Source of the DNA: Planctomycetaceae bacterium
GTDB taxonomy: Bacteria > Planctomycetota > Planctomycetia > Gemmatales > Gemmataceae
Direction: 5' to 3'
DNA: 64,000 nucleotides
NCBI GenBank assembly: GCA_013823135.1
Contig: PNLP01000005.1
Span: 62,001-126,000 of the forward strand
The first letter of the stretch is position 1, and each line of letters opens with the position of its first letter. Under the pieces are notes generated by a model that saw nothing but the letters and a program-made list of their open reading frames with translations, searched no databases and had not been told where the DNA came from. The position numbers and the translations under genes are program-made. Shown one piece after another: positions 1 through 8,868 of this stretch.

Positions 1-272
1 TCGACCACTTCGTAAGAGCCCCCCGCAAAGAGCAAGTCAAGCGATTGCTCGGCTCCGTTGTTTTGCAACTGGTATGTGGCTTCCACCATCGCCTTCTGAT
101 CTCGGGCTACGGGCCGCAGGTCGATGACGAGTTTCTCACGAACGATTTGGATGTGGCGGATTCCGACCGGTTCACCTGTAACCTGTCCGCCAGTGGCTGG
201 TGGGCCGACGTTGGCCGCGACTGGGGCTGCGAGCAGAGCAAGGTTCAGGGCAGAGAGGGCGAAGCGGGACAC
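1..272 (-). CDS. Secreted protein of unknown function, N-terminal part only
   Basis: The gene runs off the left edge of the window and only about 90 codons of its 5' end are present. A GTG start at 270-272 is preceded by a GAGAG ribosome-binding site about 8 bases upstream. The first 20 or so residues form a signal peptide (SRFALSALNLALLAAPVAA), so the product is probably exported. The visible mature part (ending near the segment LQNNGAEQSLDLLFAGGSYE) looks like a beta-rich extracellular domain, but I do not recognise a family. It is transcribed in the same direction as the SMP-30 gene, with a palindromic element between them. Confidence 0.6.
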   Translation of the reverse strand, partial: MSRFALSALNLALLAAPVAANVGPPATGGQVTGEPVGIRHIQIVREKLVIDLRPVARDQKAMVEATYQLQNNGAEQSLDLLFAGGSYEVV

Positions 273-325
273 GGGAATTTCTCTCGGAAGTGAGGTAGTG
301 GTCGCACAGACATCGTTCGAGTTAC

Positions 326-442
326 TGGTTCCAGCGTGGATAACGGACCCATTGGGTGGGCGAGGCTCCTGCCGAGCCGCACGCCAACGGCTCGGCAGGA
401 GCCTCGCCCTCCCGACCCAGAACTTTAACCACGCTGGAACCA
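326..442. repeat. Nested palindromic repeat element
   Basis: Two nested inverted repeats share one centre. The inner arms at 358-378 and 389-409 are a perfect 21-base match around a 10-base loop. The outer arms at 326-339 and 429-442 are a perfect 14-base match. There is no T-tract, so this looks more like a dispersed palindromic element than a simple terminator. It lies between two minus-strand genes. Confidence 0.85.
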
Positions 443-514
443 TTAGCAATCCTCATGCCGACTCCGAAGTTCGTGGTCGGCATTCAGTCCGTGGCAATTC
501 GTTCCCCGCGAGCC

Positions 515-1537
515 CTACCCTCCGGCGACCCCCTGTGTGTTGACGAAGAGCGAGTAGACCGACGTGCTGGCAGCCATGAAGAGGCGATTGCGATGACGGC
601 CTCCGAAACACAGATTCGCACACCGTTCCGGCAAGTCGATGCGACCGATCAGTTTTCCCGCCGGGTTGAACACCGCCACACCGTCGAGCCCCTCCGCACC
701 CATGCCCCAGCCGATCCACAGGTTGCCGTCCACATCGACTCGCAATCCGTCGGGTGTTCCCTTATCCTCGGCGGTGATCAGGACCGACGAGCTCTTGCCA
801 AGTCGTGTGCCACCGTCGCTCACCTCGTAGGCGCGAATGACCCGTGGGTTAACGCCAGCCTCGACGATGTAAAGTTTGGATTCGTCAGGAGAGAACGCCA
901 GCCCGTTCGGGCGGTCGATGTCACCCGCCACAACTGCCAACTTCCCGGATTTGGGATCCCAGCGGTAGACGTTCGTCGGCAATTCCGGCTTGGCGACATG
1001 CCCCTCGTAGTAGCCGAGGATGCCGAACTGTGGGTCGGTGAACCAGATCGAGCCGTCGGATTTGCATATTACGTCGTTCGGCGAGTTCAGCGGCTTGCCG
1101 TCGAATTTGTCCGCGATCACGGTGATACCTCCGTCGTACTCGGTGCGGCTTACCCGCCGGGTATCGTGTTCGCATGTAACGAGCCGCCCCTGCCGATCTC
1201 GCGTGTTGCCGTTGGCGTTGTTGGCTGGTTTACGGAACGCGCTGACCGTTCCGGTTTCCTCGTCCCATCGCAGGATGCGATTGTTGGGGATATCGCTCCA
1301 GAGCAGGAAGCGGGCGTCGCCAAACCACACCGGTCCTTCTGCCCACCGCATACCCGTGGCGATCCGTTCGACCTTGGCGAGATTCACGCGATACTTGGTG
1401 AAGCTCGGGTCAATGATCTTGATGAGCGGGTCCGGGTAACGCGGGCTCGGTTGCCAGTCTGCTCGAACGCAAGGCACCACCGACGCGCCAATTGCACTGC
1501 CAGCCGCGAGAAACGAACGACGGTTAATGGTCATCAT
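515..1537 (-). CDS. SMP-30/gluconolactonase/LRE family secreted hydrolase
   Basis: A 340-residue protein of the six-bladed beta-propeller SMP-30/gluconolactonase family, which commonly hydrolyses sugar lactones using a bound divalent metal. The N-terminus has a Tat-like leader (NRRSFLAAGSAIGASVV), so it is probably exported folded. Family signatures are visible: AEGPVWFGDARFLLWSDIPN early (metal-ligand Glu), LNSPNDVICKSDGSIWFTDP in the middle, DRPNGLAFSPDESKLYI, and GTPDGLRVDVDGNLWIG near the end (metal Asn and Asp). GGAGG at 1543-1547 precedes two adjacent ATG codons; the first gives a 5-base and the second an 8-base spacing. With the sulfatases downstream it may belong to a polysaccharide-degradation set; this is inferred from context. 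Confidence 0.85.
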   Translation of the reverse strand: MMTINRRSFLAAGSAIGASVVPCVRADWQPSPRYPDPLIKIIDPSFTKYRVNLAKVERIATGMRWAEGPVWFGDARFLLWSDIPNNRILRWDEETGTVSAFRKPANNANGNTRDRQGRLVTCEHDTRRVSRTEYDGGITVIADKFDGKPLNSPNDVICKSDGSIWFTDPQFGILGYYEGHVAKPELPTNVYRWDPKSGKLAVVAGDIDRPNGLAFSPDESKLYIVEAGVNPRVIRAYEVSDGGTRLGKSSSVLITAEDKGTPDGLRVDVDGNLWIGWGMGAEGLDGVAVFNPAGKLIGRIDLPERCANLCFGGRHRNRLFMAASTSVYSLFVNTQGVAGG

Positions 1538-1806
1538 TCACCCCTCCAACACGTGATCGAAATCGGAGCCAGAGAAAACCCGTAGGTCGATTCGGTTGAA
1601 CATAGACCGACATTGCCCGACGACTTCCACTGTATCCCGCTTTGACTCGCCCTCCCAGAAACCAAAATCTTCCGCAAGAATCCGAGGACGAAAAACTGTG
1701 GTCTTCGGGTCCGTGAAGTGTAAAGTTGGTGAAAGTCCTCGAATCGATATCGACGAGTGACGTTCCTCTAAACACTTCGGACTGTTACTGCCCGGGAGAT
1801 TAAGTG

Positions 1807-3690
1807 ATGCGTTCGCTCGTTGCTCTGGCTCTCGTAGCGGTTCTCGGGATCAACACCGCAACCGCTGCGGAACCGGCCAAGCCCAACATCGTCATCATCT
1901 TCATCGATGATCTGGGTTACGCGGACATCGGTCCGTTCGGGGCGACGAAACAGAAGACGCCGAACCTCGACCGCATGGCCGAACAAGGGATGAAACTCAC
2001 GAGTTTCTACGCCGCGCCGGTCTGTTCGGTGTCGCGGGCGCAACTCATGACCGGTTGTTACGGCGCAAGGATCTCCGTCCCGGGTGTGTTCTTCCCAGCG
2101 GGGCCGCAAGGGCTCAACCCCAAGGAGGTCACAATCGCGGAGCGGCTCAAAGAGCAAGGTTATGCCACGCAGTGCGTCGGCAAGTGGCACCTCGGTGATC
2201 AACCCGAGTTCCTGCCCACGAAGCAGGGGTTCGATCACTACTTTGGGATCCCGTACTCCAACGACATGCAGAGGAAGTCGAAGGAGACCGGCGAACGCGT
2301 GGTGCCATTGCTCCGCGACGACAAGGTTGCCGAACTGTTAACGGATGCACAACAGAGCAGGATCGTGGAGCGGTACACCGACGAGGCCGTGGGATTCATC
2401 CGCAAGAACAAGGACAAGCCATTCTTTCTGTACATGCCCCACACGGCGGTCCACACACCCATTTTCCCCGGCGAGAAGTTCCGAGGCAAATCCGCCAATG
2501 GTCGCTTCGGCGACTGGGTTGAAGAAATGGACTGGAGCGTCGGGCAAGTGCTGGACACGTTGAGGGAACTGAAGTTGCAAGACAACACGTTGGTTGTCTT
2601 CACCAGTGATAATGGTCCGTGGCTCACCAAAGGTGCGGACGGTGGCAACGCAAAACCACTCCGCGGGAGCAAAGGCAGCACCTGGGAGGGTGGCGTGCGC
2701 GTGCCGACCATCGCGTGGTGGCCCGGCAAAATCGCCCCCAAGGCCGTGAATGATACCGTCGCTGGCACGATCGACCTGTTGCCGACGTGCGTCGCACTCG
2801 CCGGCGGCAAAGTGCCAGCAGAACCGATCATCGACGGCCGCGACATGTCGCCTGTCCTGTTTGGCACAAGTAAGGACTCACCTCGGGAGGCGCATTACTA
2901 TTTCTCCGGCTACAACCTCCAGGCTGTTCGTCAGGGGCCGTGGAAACTCGCGATCGTCGCCCAGCAAGATGCTCTGGGTGCAAAAGGGTTAGCCGAAGAC
3001 ACCAAGACCAACCCTCGGCTCTACAACCTTGACAAGGACATTGGCGAAACGACCAACCTCGCCGACAAACATCCCGAGATCGTCGAGAAACTGAAGGCCC
3101 TCGCAACAAAGATGAACGACGAGATCGGCGGCCAGAAGCCCAGTGCCCGCCGGCCCGCAGGTGTTGTGAAAGACCCCAAAACACTGTACCCGACTGATGA
3201 GACGCCCAAGGCGAAGGATGCCGCCAAGCCCGCGGCACTGGACAATCTCAAGCCGGGCGATGCCATCGACTCCGGGGTCGCCCCACAGATCGGGGGCAAG
3301 GCGTTCACGCTGAGTTGCCAGATCGAAACGGAACTCGGCGATACCGTGATCGTCGCCCACGGCGGAGCCTCTGCTGGATATGCATTGCACCTCCGCGAGA
3401 ACCGTGTGGTATTCTCGCTGCGAACAGGTGCCAACGACGCCATCACCGAAATCCGGTCCGAGCCGATCAAGGGGTTGGTTCGGATCACGGCGACTGTCGG
3501 CAAGGACGGCGAGATTGCCCTTGCCGTCGGCGAGCAGTCAATCGTCAAAGGCAAGGCTCCGAGCCCAGTTCCCCGGCAACCTCAGGAAGACTTCTGCCTT
3601 GGTCACGACAACGGCCATCCCGTGGCGAACTACTCCAAGGGGAAACCATTCGTGGGCAAGATCACTGAGATGAAATTGACTGTCCCGTGA
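1807..3690 (+). CDS. Secreted sulfatase with C-terminal beta-sandwich domain
   Basis: Arylsulfatase-A-type sulfatase of 627 residues that cleaves sulfate esters, probably from polysaccharides. Residues 1-21 are a signal peptide. Metal-binding FIDDLGYADIG follows at about 32-42. The catalytic site is CSVSRAQLMTG with Cys73 as the residue matured to formylglycine; the usual Pro two positions after Cys is Val. GKWHLG and VFTSDNGPW are further core motifs. After about residue 470 comes a low-complexity linker and a roughly 140-residue domain (DFCLGHDNGHP, GKITEMKL) resembling a LamG/concanavalin-like carbohydrate-binding sandwich. GGGAG at 1794-1798 suits this ATG; a GTG three bases upstream is also possible. 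Confidence 0.88.
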   Translation: MRSLVALALVAVLGINTATAAEPAKPNIVIIFIDDLGYADIGPFGATKQKTPNLDRMAEQGMKLTSFYAAPVCSVSRAQLMTGCYGARISVPGVFFPAGPQGLNPKEVTIAERLKEQGYATQCVGKWHLGDQPEFLPTKQGFDHYFGIPYSNDMQRKSKETGERVVPLLRDDKVAELLTDAQQSRIVERYTDEAVGFIRKNKDKPFFLYMPHTAVHTPIFPGEKFRGKSANGRFGDWVEEMDWSVGQVLDTLRELKLQDNTLVVFTSDNGPWLTKGADGGNAKPLRGSKGSTWEGGVRVPTIAWWPGKIAPKAVNDTVAGTIDLLPTCVALAGGKVPAEPIIDGRDMSPVLFGTSKDSPREAHYYFSGYNLQAVRQGPWKLAIVAQQDALGAKGLAEDTKTNPRLYNLDKDIGETTNLADKHPEIVEKLKALATKMNDEIGGQKPSARRPAGVVKDPKTLYPTDETPKAKDAAKPAALDNLKPGDAIDSGVAPQIGGKAFTLSCQIETELGDTVIVAHGGASAGYALHLRENRVVFSLRTGANDAITEIRSEPIKGLVRITATVGKDGEIALAVGEQSIVKGKAPSPVPRQPQEDFCLGHDNGHPVANYSKGKPFVGKITEMKLTVP

Positions 3691-3790
3691 AGCAACAAGA
3701 TTTGCCGGGTATGAATCAGTTGATTCGGAGGAGGCGTGTAACACTCGCCTGGAGCCAATGAGAACCCGACAACTATCGAGACACACGACC

Positions 3791-5395
3791 ATGCACGCCA
3801 TCCGAACTTCTGCGATCGCCGTACTGCTGCTTGCCGGTGGCCCGGCCAGCGCAGCGGACCGTCCGAACATCGTGTTCTGCTTCGCGGACGACTGGGGCCG
3901 ATATGCCTCGGCTTACGCTGCGATCGACGCTGGTCCGACAGCGAACAGTGTCATCAAGACACCGAACATCGACTCGGTCGCAGCGCGTGGAGTGCTGTTC
4001 CGGAACGCCTTTGTACCCGCTCCTTCGTGTACCCCGTGTCGCAGTTCGATCCTGAGCGGGCGGTACTTCTTCAACACCGGCCGCGGCGCAATCCTGCGAG
4101 GCGCAGTCTGGGACGAGAACATCCCCTCGTTCCCGCTTTTGCTCCGTGACGCGGGATACGCGATTGGCAAAACCGCGAAAGTTTGGAGTCCTGGCACACC
4201 AGCCGATGCCCCGATCGGCAAGCAAGAGTACGCCTACCAGAAGTCCGGCATGGGTTTCAATCAGTTCTCGGAACAGGCCACACAAGCCGTGAAGAATGGC
4301 AAGACGGTCGCGGAAGCACGGGCCGATTTGCTCGCCCAGGTCGATGGCAACTTCGCTTCGTTCCTCAAGGCCCGCGATTCGAAGAAGCCTTTCTTCTTCT
4401 GGTTTGGCCCAACAAATGTGCACAGGAAATGGGTCAAAGGATCGGGCAAGGCGCTCTGGAACATCGACCCGGAGTCCCTCAAGGGGAAGTTGCCGAAGTT
4501 TCTCCCAGACGTGCCCGAGGTGCGTGAGGATTTCGCTGACTATCTGGGCGAGGCGCAGGCATTCGATTCTCAGGTCGGCGTGATCCTCAAGCAACTCAAG
4601 GATGCAGGTGAACTCGACCGCACGCTCGTGGTCATCAGCGGGGACCACGGCGCACCAGGCTTCCCCGGTGGGAAGTGCAACCTATACGACTTCGGCACAG
4701 GTGTCACGCTTGTCGCTGCCGGCCCGGGCGTGCCGGGACCGCGAGTGGTGGATGATATCGTGAACCTCATGGACCTCACCCCGACGTTCCTCGACGCTGG
4801 CGGTGTGAAAGCTCCCGCGGGGTTGAACAGCAAGTCTCTGTGGCCGGTACTCACCTCGAAGCAGGCGGGTCAGGTGGACCCGGAGCGATCGTGGGTTGTG
4901 ACGGGCCGAGAGCGGCACGTCGGTGATGCGCGAGAAGGAAACCTCCCGTATCCACAGCGGGCACTGCGGACGAAGGACTTTCTCTACATTCGCAACTTCG
5001 CCCCGGACCGCTACCCGCTCGGCGACCCGAAAGGAGTGACCGCCGACAAGGCTCCAGATGCGAACGCACTCGAGAACAACACCTATGCCGCGTTCGCGGA
5101 CATGGACGCCAGCCCCACAAAAGCCTGGCTCGTTGCCCACCGGAGCGACCCACAGTGGAAATGGCACTATGACTACGCTTTCGCCAAACGCCCCGCGGAG
5201 GAACTCTACGACCTCCGAACCGATCGGGATCAAGTGAAGAACGTAGCCGGCGACAAGGAGCACGAGGCGACACGCAAGAAACTCGCCGAACAGTTGACCA
5301 AGATCCTGACAGATGCTGGCGACCCACGGCTCGTTGAGAAGGACTGCCGGTTCGAGAGATCACCATTCACCGATGCCGCAACCCAGAAGAAGTGA
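3791..5395 (+). CDS. Secreted sulfatase
   Basis: A second sulfatase, 534 residues from this start. A signal peptide (TSAIAVLLLAGGPASAAD) is followed by the metal site FCFADDWG. The active-site motif is CTPCRSSILSG with Cys80 as the predicted formylglycine, a canonical C-x-P-x-R. VVISGDHGAPGF near the middle carries further metal ligands. It is only moderately similar to the sulfatase upstream, so the pair probably act on different sulfated substrates. An ATG at 3758 would add 11 residues ahead of the signal peptide but its ribosome-binding site is spaced only 3 bases. The two sulfatases are 100 bases apart on the same strand and may be co-transcribed. Confidence 0.87.
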   Translation: MHAIRTSAIAVLLLAGGPASAADRPNIVFCFADDWGRYASAYAAIDAGPTANSVIKTPNIDSVAARGVLFRNAFVPAPSCTPCRSSILSGRYFFNTGRGAILRGAVWDENIPSFPLLLRDAGYAIGKTAKVWSPGTPADAPIGKQEYAYQKSGMGFNQFSEQATQAVKNGKTVAEARADLLAQVDGNFASFLKARDSKKPFFFWFGPTNVHRKWVKGSGKALWNIDPESLKGKLPKFLPDVPEVREDFADYLGEAQAFDSQVGVILKQLKDAGELDRTLVVISGDHGAPGFPGGKCNLYDFGTGVTLVAAGPGVPGPRVVDDIVNLMDLTPTFLDAGGVKAPAGLNSKSLWPVLTSKQAGQVDPERSWVVTGRERHVGDAREGNLPYPQRALRTKDFLYIRNFAPDRYPLGDPKGVTADKAPDANALENNTYAAFADMDASPTKAWLVAHRSDPQWKWHYDYAFAKRPAEELYDLRTDRDQVKNVAGDKEHEATRKKLAEQLTKILTDAGDPRLVEKDCRFERSPFTDAATQKK

Positions 5396-5426
5396 TTCTG
5401 CCTCCACCAAGAACGTGAGCCACACC

Positions 5427-5475
5427 GAGAGGGAGATGTTCGACAAGCCCTTGTTGCGTCGGACATTTCCCTCTC
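5427..5475. terminator. Hairpin between convergent genes, probable bidirectional terminator
   Basis: Imperfect 18-base arms at 5427-5444 and 5458-5475 (two mismatches) flank a 13-base loop. It lies 31 bases after the sulfatase stop and 33 bases after the TolC-like stop, as expected for a shared terminator. Confidence 0.6.
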
Positions 5476-5508
5476 GCGAGTTGGTGGGCGCGACGACATG
5501 CTGACCAC

Positions 5509-7083
5509 TCAACGCCGGGCCGTCGGAACTACAGGGGGCGCCGGAGGCGGAACAGGCTTTGGTGCGGGGATCGGTTTCGGTGGGACCATTGCACCAGGAA
5601 CGGTCGGCACATCCACAGGTTGCGGGACGGCGGCATCCAGGCCCATCACTGCCGGTTGACCGATCGCTGTGTGAAGGCGGAACTGCGACCGGTTGAACTC
5701 GACGACCTGCTGGAGATACTGCACCCGAGCAGCGTTTAGCGACTGAACCGCAGTCAGGGGTTCGAGCGCGTCGAACTGGGCCTTCGGACCAACCACGCCG
5801 AACGACGATTCGCGGAACTTTCGGTACATCTCCTGTGCCTGCCGCACGGCTTCCTGTGCGGGTTCCAGTGCATCGAATCGCGCGGCGGCCGTCTGAGCGG
5901 CCTCGACAACCTGGGACGACACCATCACCTCGACTTCCCGGAGGCGGTACATCGCGGCGTCCTGTCCTGCTCGGCGTCCGCGGATTGTGGCGGCGTTCCC
6001 CAAACCAAAATTATCGAGACTCCATACCAGCGCGACGCCGGTGTTGTACTGGTTCTGGAATGGGCTGAAGTCGTTACCACGTCCACCGCTAAGACCACCG
6101 GCAATGAAGTCGGCCTGGACTTTCGGCAGAAGCGGAGCCATCTTTGCCTGTCGCACCAGAGTCTCTGCTGCCGTCAACCCCGCCTGGGCGACCGTGATTT
6201 CCGGGCGAGCGCGGAGTGCCGTCTGAATCAACTGCTCCAGAGAGTATTCACCCGGCACCAGCATGAGCGGGACGACTGCCACTTCGTAAGGAGTCAGTTC
6301 GATCGACGGATCGAGCAGAAGCAGTCGGGCGAGGCGAGCGGCCGCCGCCGAGGTTCGCCCGCGAAGCACGATCCCTTCCTCACGCCTGAGATTCACCTCG
6401 GTTGCGGCGCGGTTCACGTCCGCAGCCGTCTTGTTCAACCCGGCCTTGGCACCGGTCTGTGCAGATCGAAGAATCTGCTCCGTGCGATCCAGGATATCGG
6501 CATTGATCGCCATCAGACCGTGAAGTTCGACGAGATCGAGATACGCGACTGCAACATCCAGTTCGATGTTGTTCGTGGTAGCACGAGCATGTGAATCCGC
6601 GGCTCGGACGTGTTGTTTCGCGACGAGTGGGAGGTACAACGCGTCGGAAACATCGACACGCAGGGTCGGGCCAGCGCCGAGAGTGTAGTTCCCACGTGCG
6701 ACGTTGAAGATGTCGCCGCGACGGTTCTGATCGACACCGTCGTGGTAGAAGAACGTCGGGCCAAATGCGAGGTTGGGCACCCATGCGACCCGAGCGCGAT
6801 CGAGTTGCGCGACGGCTTCTCGAACGCGGGCGCGAGCAACTTCGACCGTGGGGTTATTCGCATCGGCAAGACGAAGCGCTGTCGGCAGGTCGATCGGGTA
6901 AGTTGTGGGCTTCGCCGCGGGTTCCGCCACCTGTGGCGTCGGTACAGGCCGAACCATCGTCGGCGCGTACATTCGGGGTGTTGAAGCGGGCTGTTCAGCG
7001 GAAACCGGCACGACGACGGCAAGCGACAAGGCCGTGAATATCCCTGTTCGCGCAGCCCGACCGGGGGTGATGAAACGAATCAT
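5509..7083 (-). CDS. TolC-family outer-membrane efflux protein
   Basis: A 524-residue outer-membrane channel component of a tripartite efflux pump. It has a signal peptide (about 1-29), a proline-rich linker, and then two OEP repeats dominated by long alpha-helices, for example LPTALRLADANNPTVEVARA at the start of the first and EYSLEQLIQTALRARPEITV at the start of the second. The C-terminal 35 residues are Pro-rich (PKPIPAPKPVPPPAPP), unusual for TolC, and may reach the periplasm. It is the last gene of the order permease, adaptor, TolC on the minus strand. Confidence 0.88.
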   Translation of the reverse strand: MIRFITPGRAARTGIFTALSLAVVVPVSAEQPASTPRMYAPTMVRPVPTPQVAEPAAKPTTYPIDLPTALRLADANNPTVEVARARVREAVAQLDRARVAWVPNLAFGPTFFYHDGVDQNRRGDIFNVARGNYTLGAGPTLRVDVSDALYLPLVAKQHVRAADSHARATTNNIELDVAVAYLDLVELHGLMAINADILDRTEQILRSAQTGAKAGLNKTAADVNRAATEVNLRREEGIVLRGRTSAAAARLARLLLLDPSIELTPYEVAVVPLMLVPGEYSLEQLIQTALRARPEITVAQAGLTAAETLVRQAKMAPLLPKVQADFIAGGLSGGRGNDFSPFQNQYNTGVALVWSLDNFGLGNAATIRGRRAGQDAAMYRLREVEVMVSSQVVEAAQTAAARFDALEPAQEAVRQAQEMYRKFRESSFGVVGPKAQFDALEPLTAVQSLNAARVQYLQQVVEFNRSQFRLHTAIGQPAVMGLDAAVPQPVDVPTVPGAMVPPKPIPAPKPVPPPAPPVVPTARR

Positions 7084-7140
7084 GGCCTCTCCTTGGCACT
7101 GTGTTTCTTTGCCCAGTCTTCCGAGGGCAAACCTGAATCG

Positions 7141-8832
7141 TTACCACTTCTCGGAAACCGGGGTGACCTTGCGTGCCTCACCCACTTCCAACTGCCGGGT
7201 TGCCACGATCACTTCGTTGCCAGTCAATTCGCGAATCAACTGCTGACCGCCGGAGGAAACCACGGTTGCCACTTTCGCCAGGGTTCCGTCGTTCATCTGA
7301 ACCACAACGGGCACCTGCCGCGTGACCCCGTTCTCGACGACCAGAATGTAAGGTTGGCCAGCCCGACCATACACCGCACCGGCTGGCAGCAGGTACGAAT
7401 CACCGAACTTCTCCAGGTCGAGCCGCATCGTCGCCGTGGTTCCGGCGACGATGCTCCGGTAACGCCCGCCCGGTCCCCAGTCAGGTGTCCGTGCTTCGCC
7501 TTCGTGCCAGCCCTTGTGATCGGCCTTGCTCCGAATCAGACCCGCTCCGGCGGAGACGACTGCTGCCATCGAGTCGAGCGGAATGAGGGGTGATATCGTG
7601 CTTTTCAAGGCTGCCCGCACGAGCAACGTCCGGTACTCGTTCGCTGTCCCGTTGTACACATCCACCTCGACTCGCATGGTCTGGTCGGCTGGGTCGATCA
7701 CCTTACTGAACCGAGTGATCCGCCCCCGGACAGTCACCCCTGGGAGTTGGGCGAACTCCACAAGTGCCTCGGTATCCCAGGAGATAAACGGGGCCGCACT
7801 ATCTGGCACTTTCGCAACCACAGTCACGAGGTCGGTGCGGGCTACGCTGACGAGTGCTTCCGACGATCCGCTCGCCCCGCCAAAGACGAATCGCCCCGGA
7901 TCTGTGGTGCGTGTCACAATCTCGCCATCGAAAGGCGCGACGAGTTGGGTGTAGCTGAGCTGGATGAGTGCGGCGTCGCGGTCACGGCGCGCAACCTCGA
8001 CCAGCGACTGTTTGAGTTCTATATCGGCTGCGGCCTTTTCCAGACTTGCGGCTTTTCCGGCCTGTTCCACCCGAGCTTTCTCAACATCCACGCCAGCAAC
8101 CTCAAGTGCCCGGCCCGCAGCCTGATACTCGAGCATTGCCGCGTCCACCCGCGCTTTCACGGCCGAATCACCCTTGAACAGGATTTCCCACTGCTCCAGC
8201 TCGAGCTTCCGGGCCGCTCGAATGTCATTCGCCCGGGTCACCTCGATACCCTTCAACTTCACCGCAACGGCGGCCGCATCGACCGCAGAGCGAGCGACAG
8301 CAAGATCCGCGCGGGCCGCAGCAAGCTCCTTCTCACGCTGAAGGATGATCGCTTCCTTCTGTTCCACGGCTTGTTTCAAGTCGGGAACGTCGATGTCCAC
8401 TAGCACTTCCCCGGCCCGCACTGAATCGCCGATGTCCTTGGTCACGCTGCGGACAACGCCCGACACCCGTGCTCGCAACCCCGCCTGATAATATGGCTCA
8501 ATCACCGCCACCCGACGGATCGTGATGCGGAAGTCCGGATTACGTTTGGGCTGAACTACCTTCACCTGAAGCGGCCCGGTGTCACGCGGTTCGTTTAGCC
8601 CATCGGCCTTTGGATCGCCCGCGACAATGGGGTTGGGAAGGAACCCGGTGAGCACCCCGGCTCCGGCCGCGATGCCGCCCAGGGTAATGACCACGAGGAA
8701 CGTGCCCACCACGCGGCGGCGTGTCCGCCCCGACACAGGGTGCCCGTGTGGAGCGTGGTGCGGCGAGTGCATTTCAACCGGACCACCCGCGTCGGGTTCG
8801 TGCGTTCGATCCGTGGGAGAGATATCGCTCAT
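7141..8832 (-). CDS. RND efflux periplasmic adaptor (membrane fusion protein)
   Basis: A 563-residue adaptor linking the inner-membrane RND permease to the TolC channel. A cytoplasmic N-terminus with a His-rich stretch (MHSPHHAPHGHP, about 21-32) is followed by one membrane segment (about 41-65). The biotinyl-lipoyl half-motif KDIGDSVRAGEVLVDIDVPD precedes a long coiled-coil hairpin rich in Ala, Glu and Lys, and the barrel half-motif SYTQLVAPFDGEIVTRTTDP follows. It is longer than most adaptors (about 380 residues) because of the N-terminus, the long hairpin and a C-terminal insertion. It sits 57 bases upstream of tolC and 36 bases downstream of the permease, so one transcript is likely. Confidence 0.88.
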   Translation of the reverse strand: MSDISPTDRTHEPDAGGPVEMHSPHHAPHGHPVSGRTRRRVVGTFLVVITLGGIAAGAGVLTGFLPNPIVAGDPKADGLNEPRDTGPLQVKVVQPKRNPDFRITIRRVAVIEPYYQAGLRARVSGVVRSVTKDIGDSVRAGEVLVDIDVPDLKQAVEQKEAIILQREKELAAARADLAVARSAVDAAAVAVKLKGIEVTRANDIRAARKLELEQWEILFKGDSAVKARVDAAMLEYQAAGRALEVAGVDVEKARVEQAGKAASLEKAAADIELKQSLVEVARRDRDAALIQLSYTQLVAPFDGEIVTRTTDPGRFVFGGASGSSEALVSVARTDLVTVVAKVPDSAAPFISWDTEALVEFAQLPGVTVRGRITRFSKVIDPADQTMRVEVDVYNGTANEYRTLLVRAALKSTISPLIPLDSMAAVVSAGAGLIRSKADHKGWHEGEARTPDWGPGGRYRSIVAGTTATMRLDLEKFGDSYLLPAGAVYGRAGQPYILVVENGVTRQVPVVVQMNDGTLAKVATVVSSGGQQLIRELTGNEVIVATRQLEVGEARKVTPVSEKW

Positions 8833-8868
8833 ATCGTTGGTTCCGCTTGTGAGTAATTGGAACGCGCG

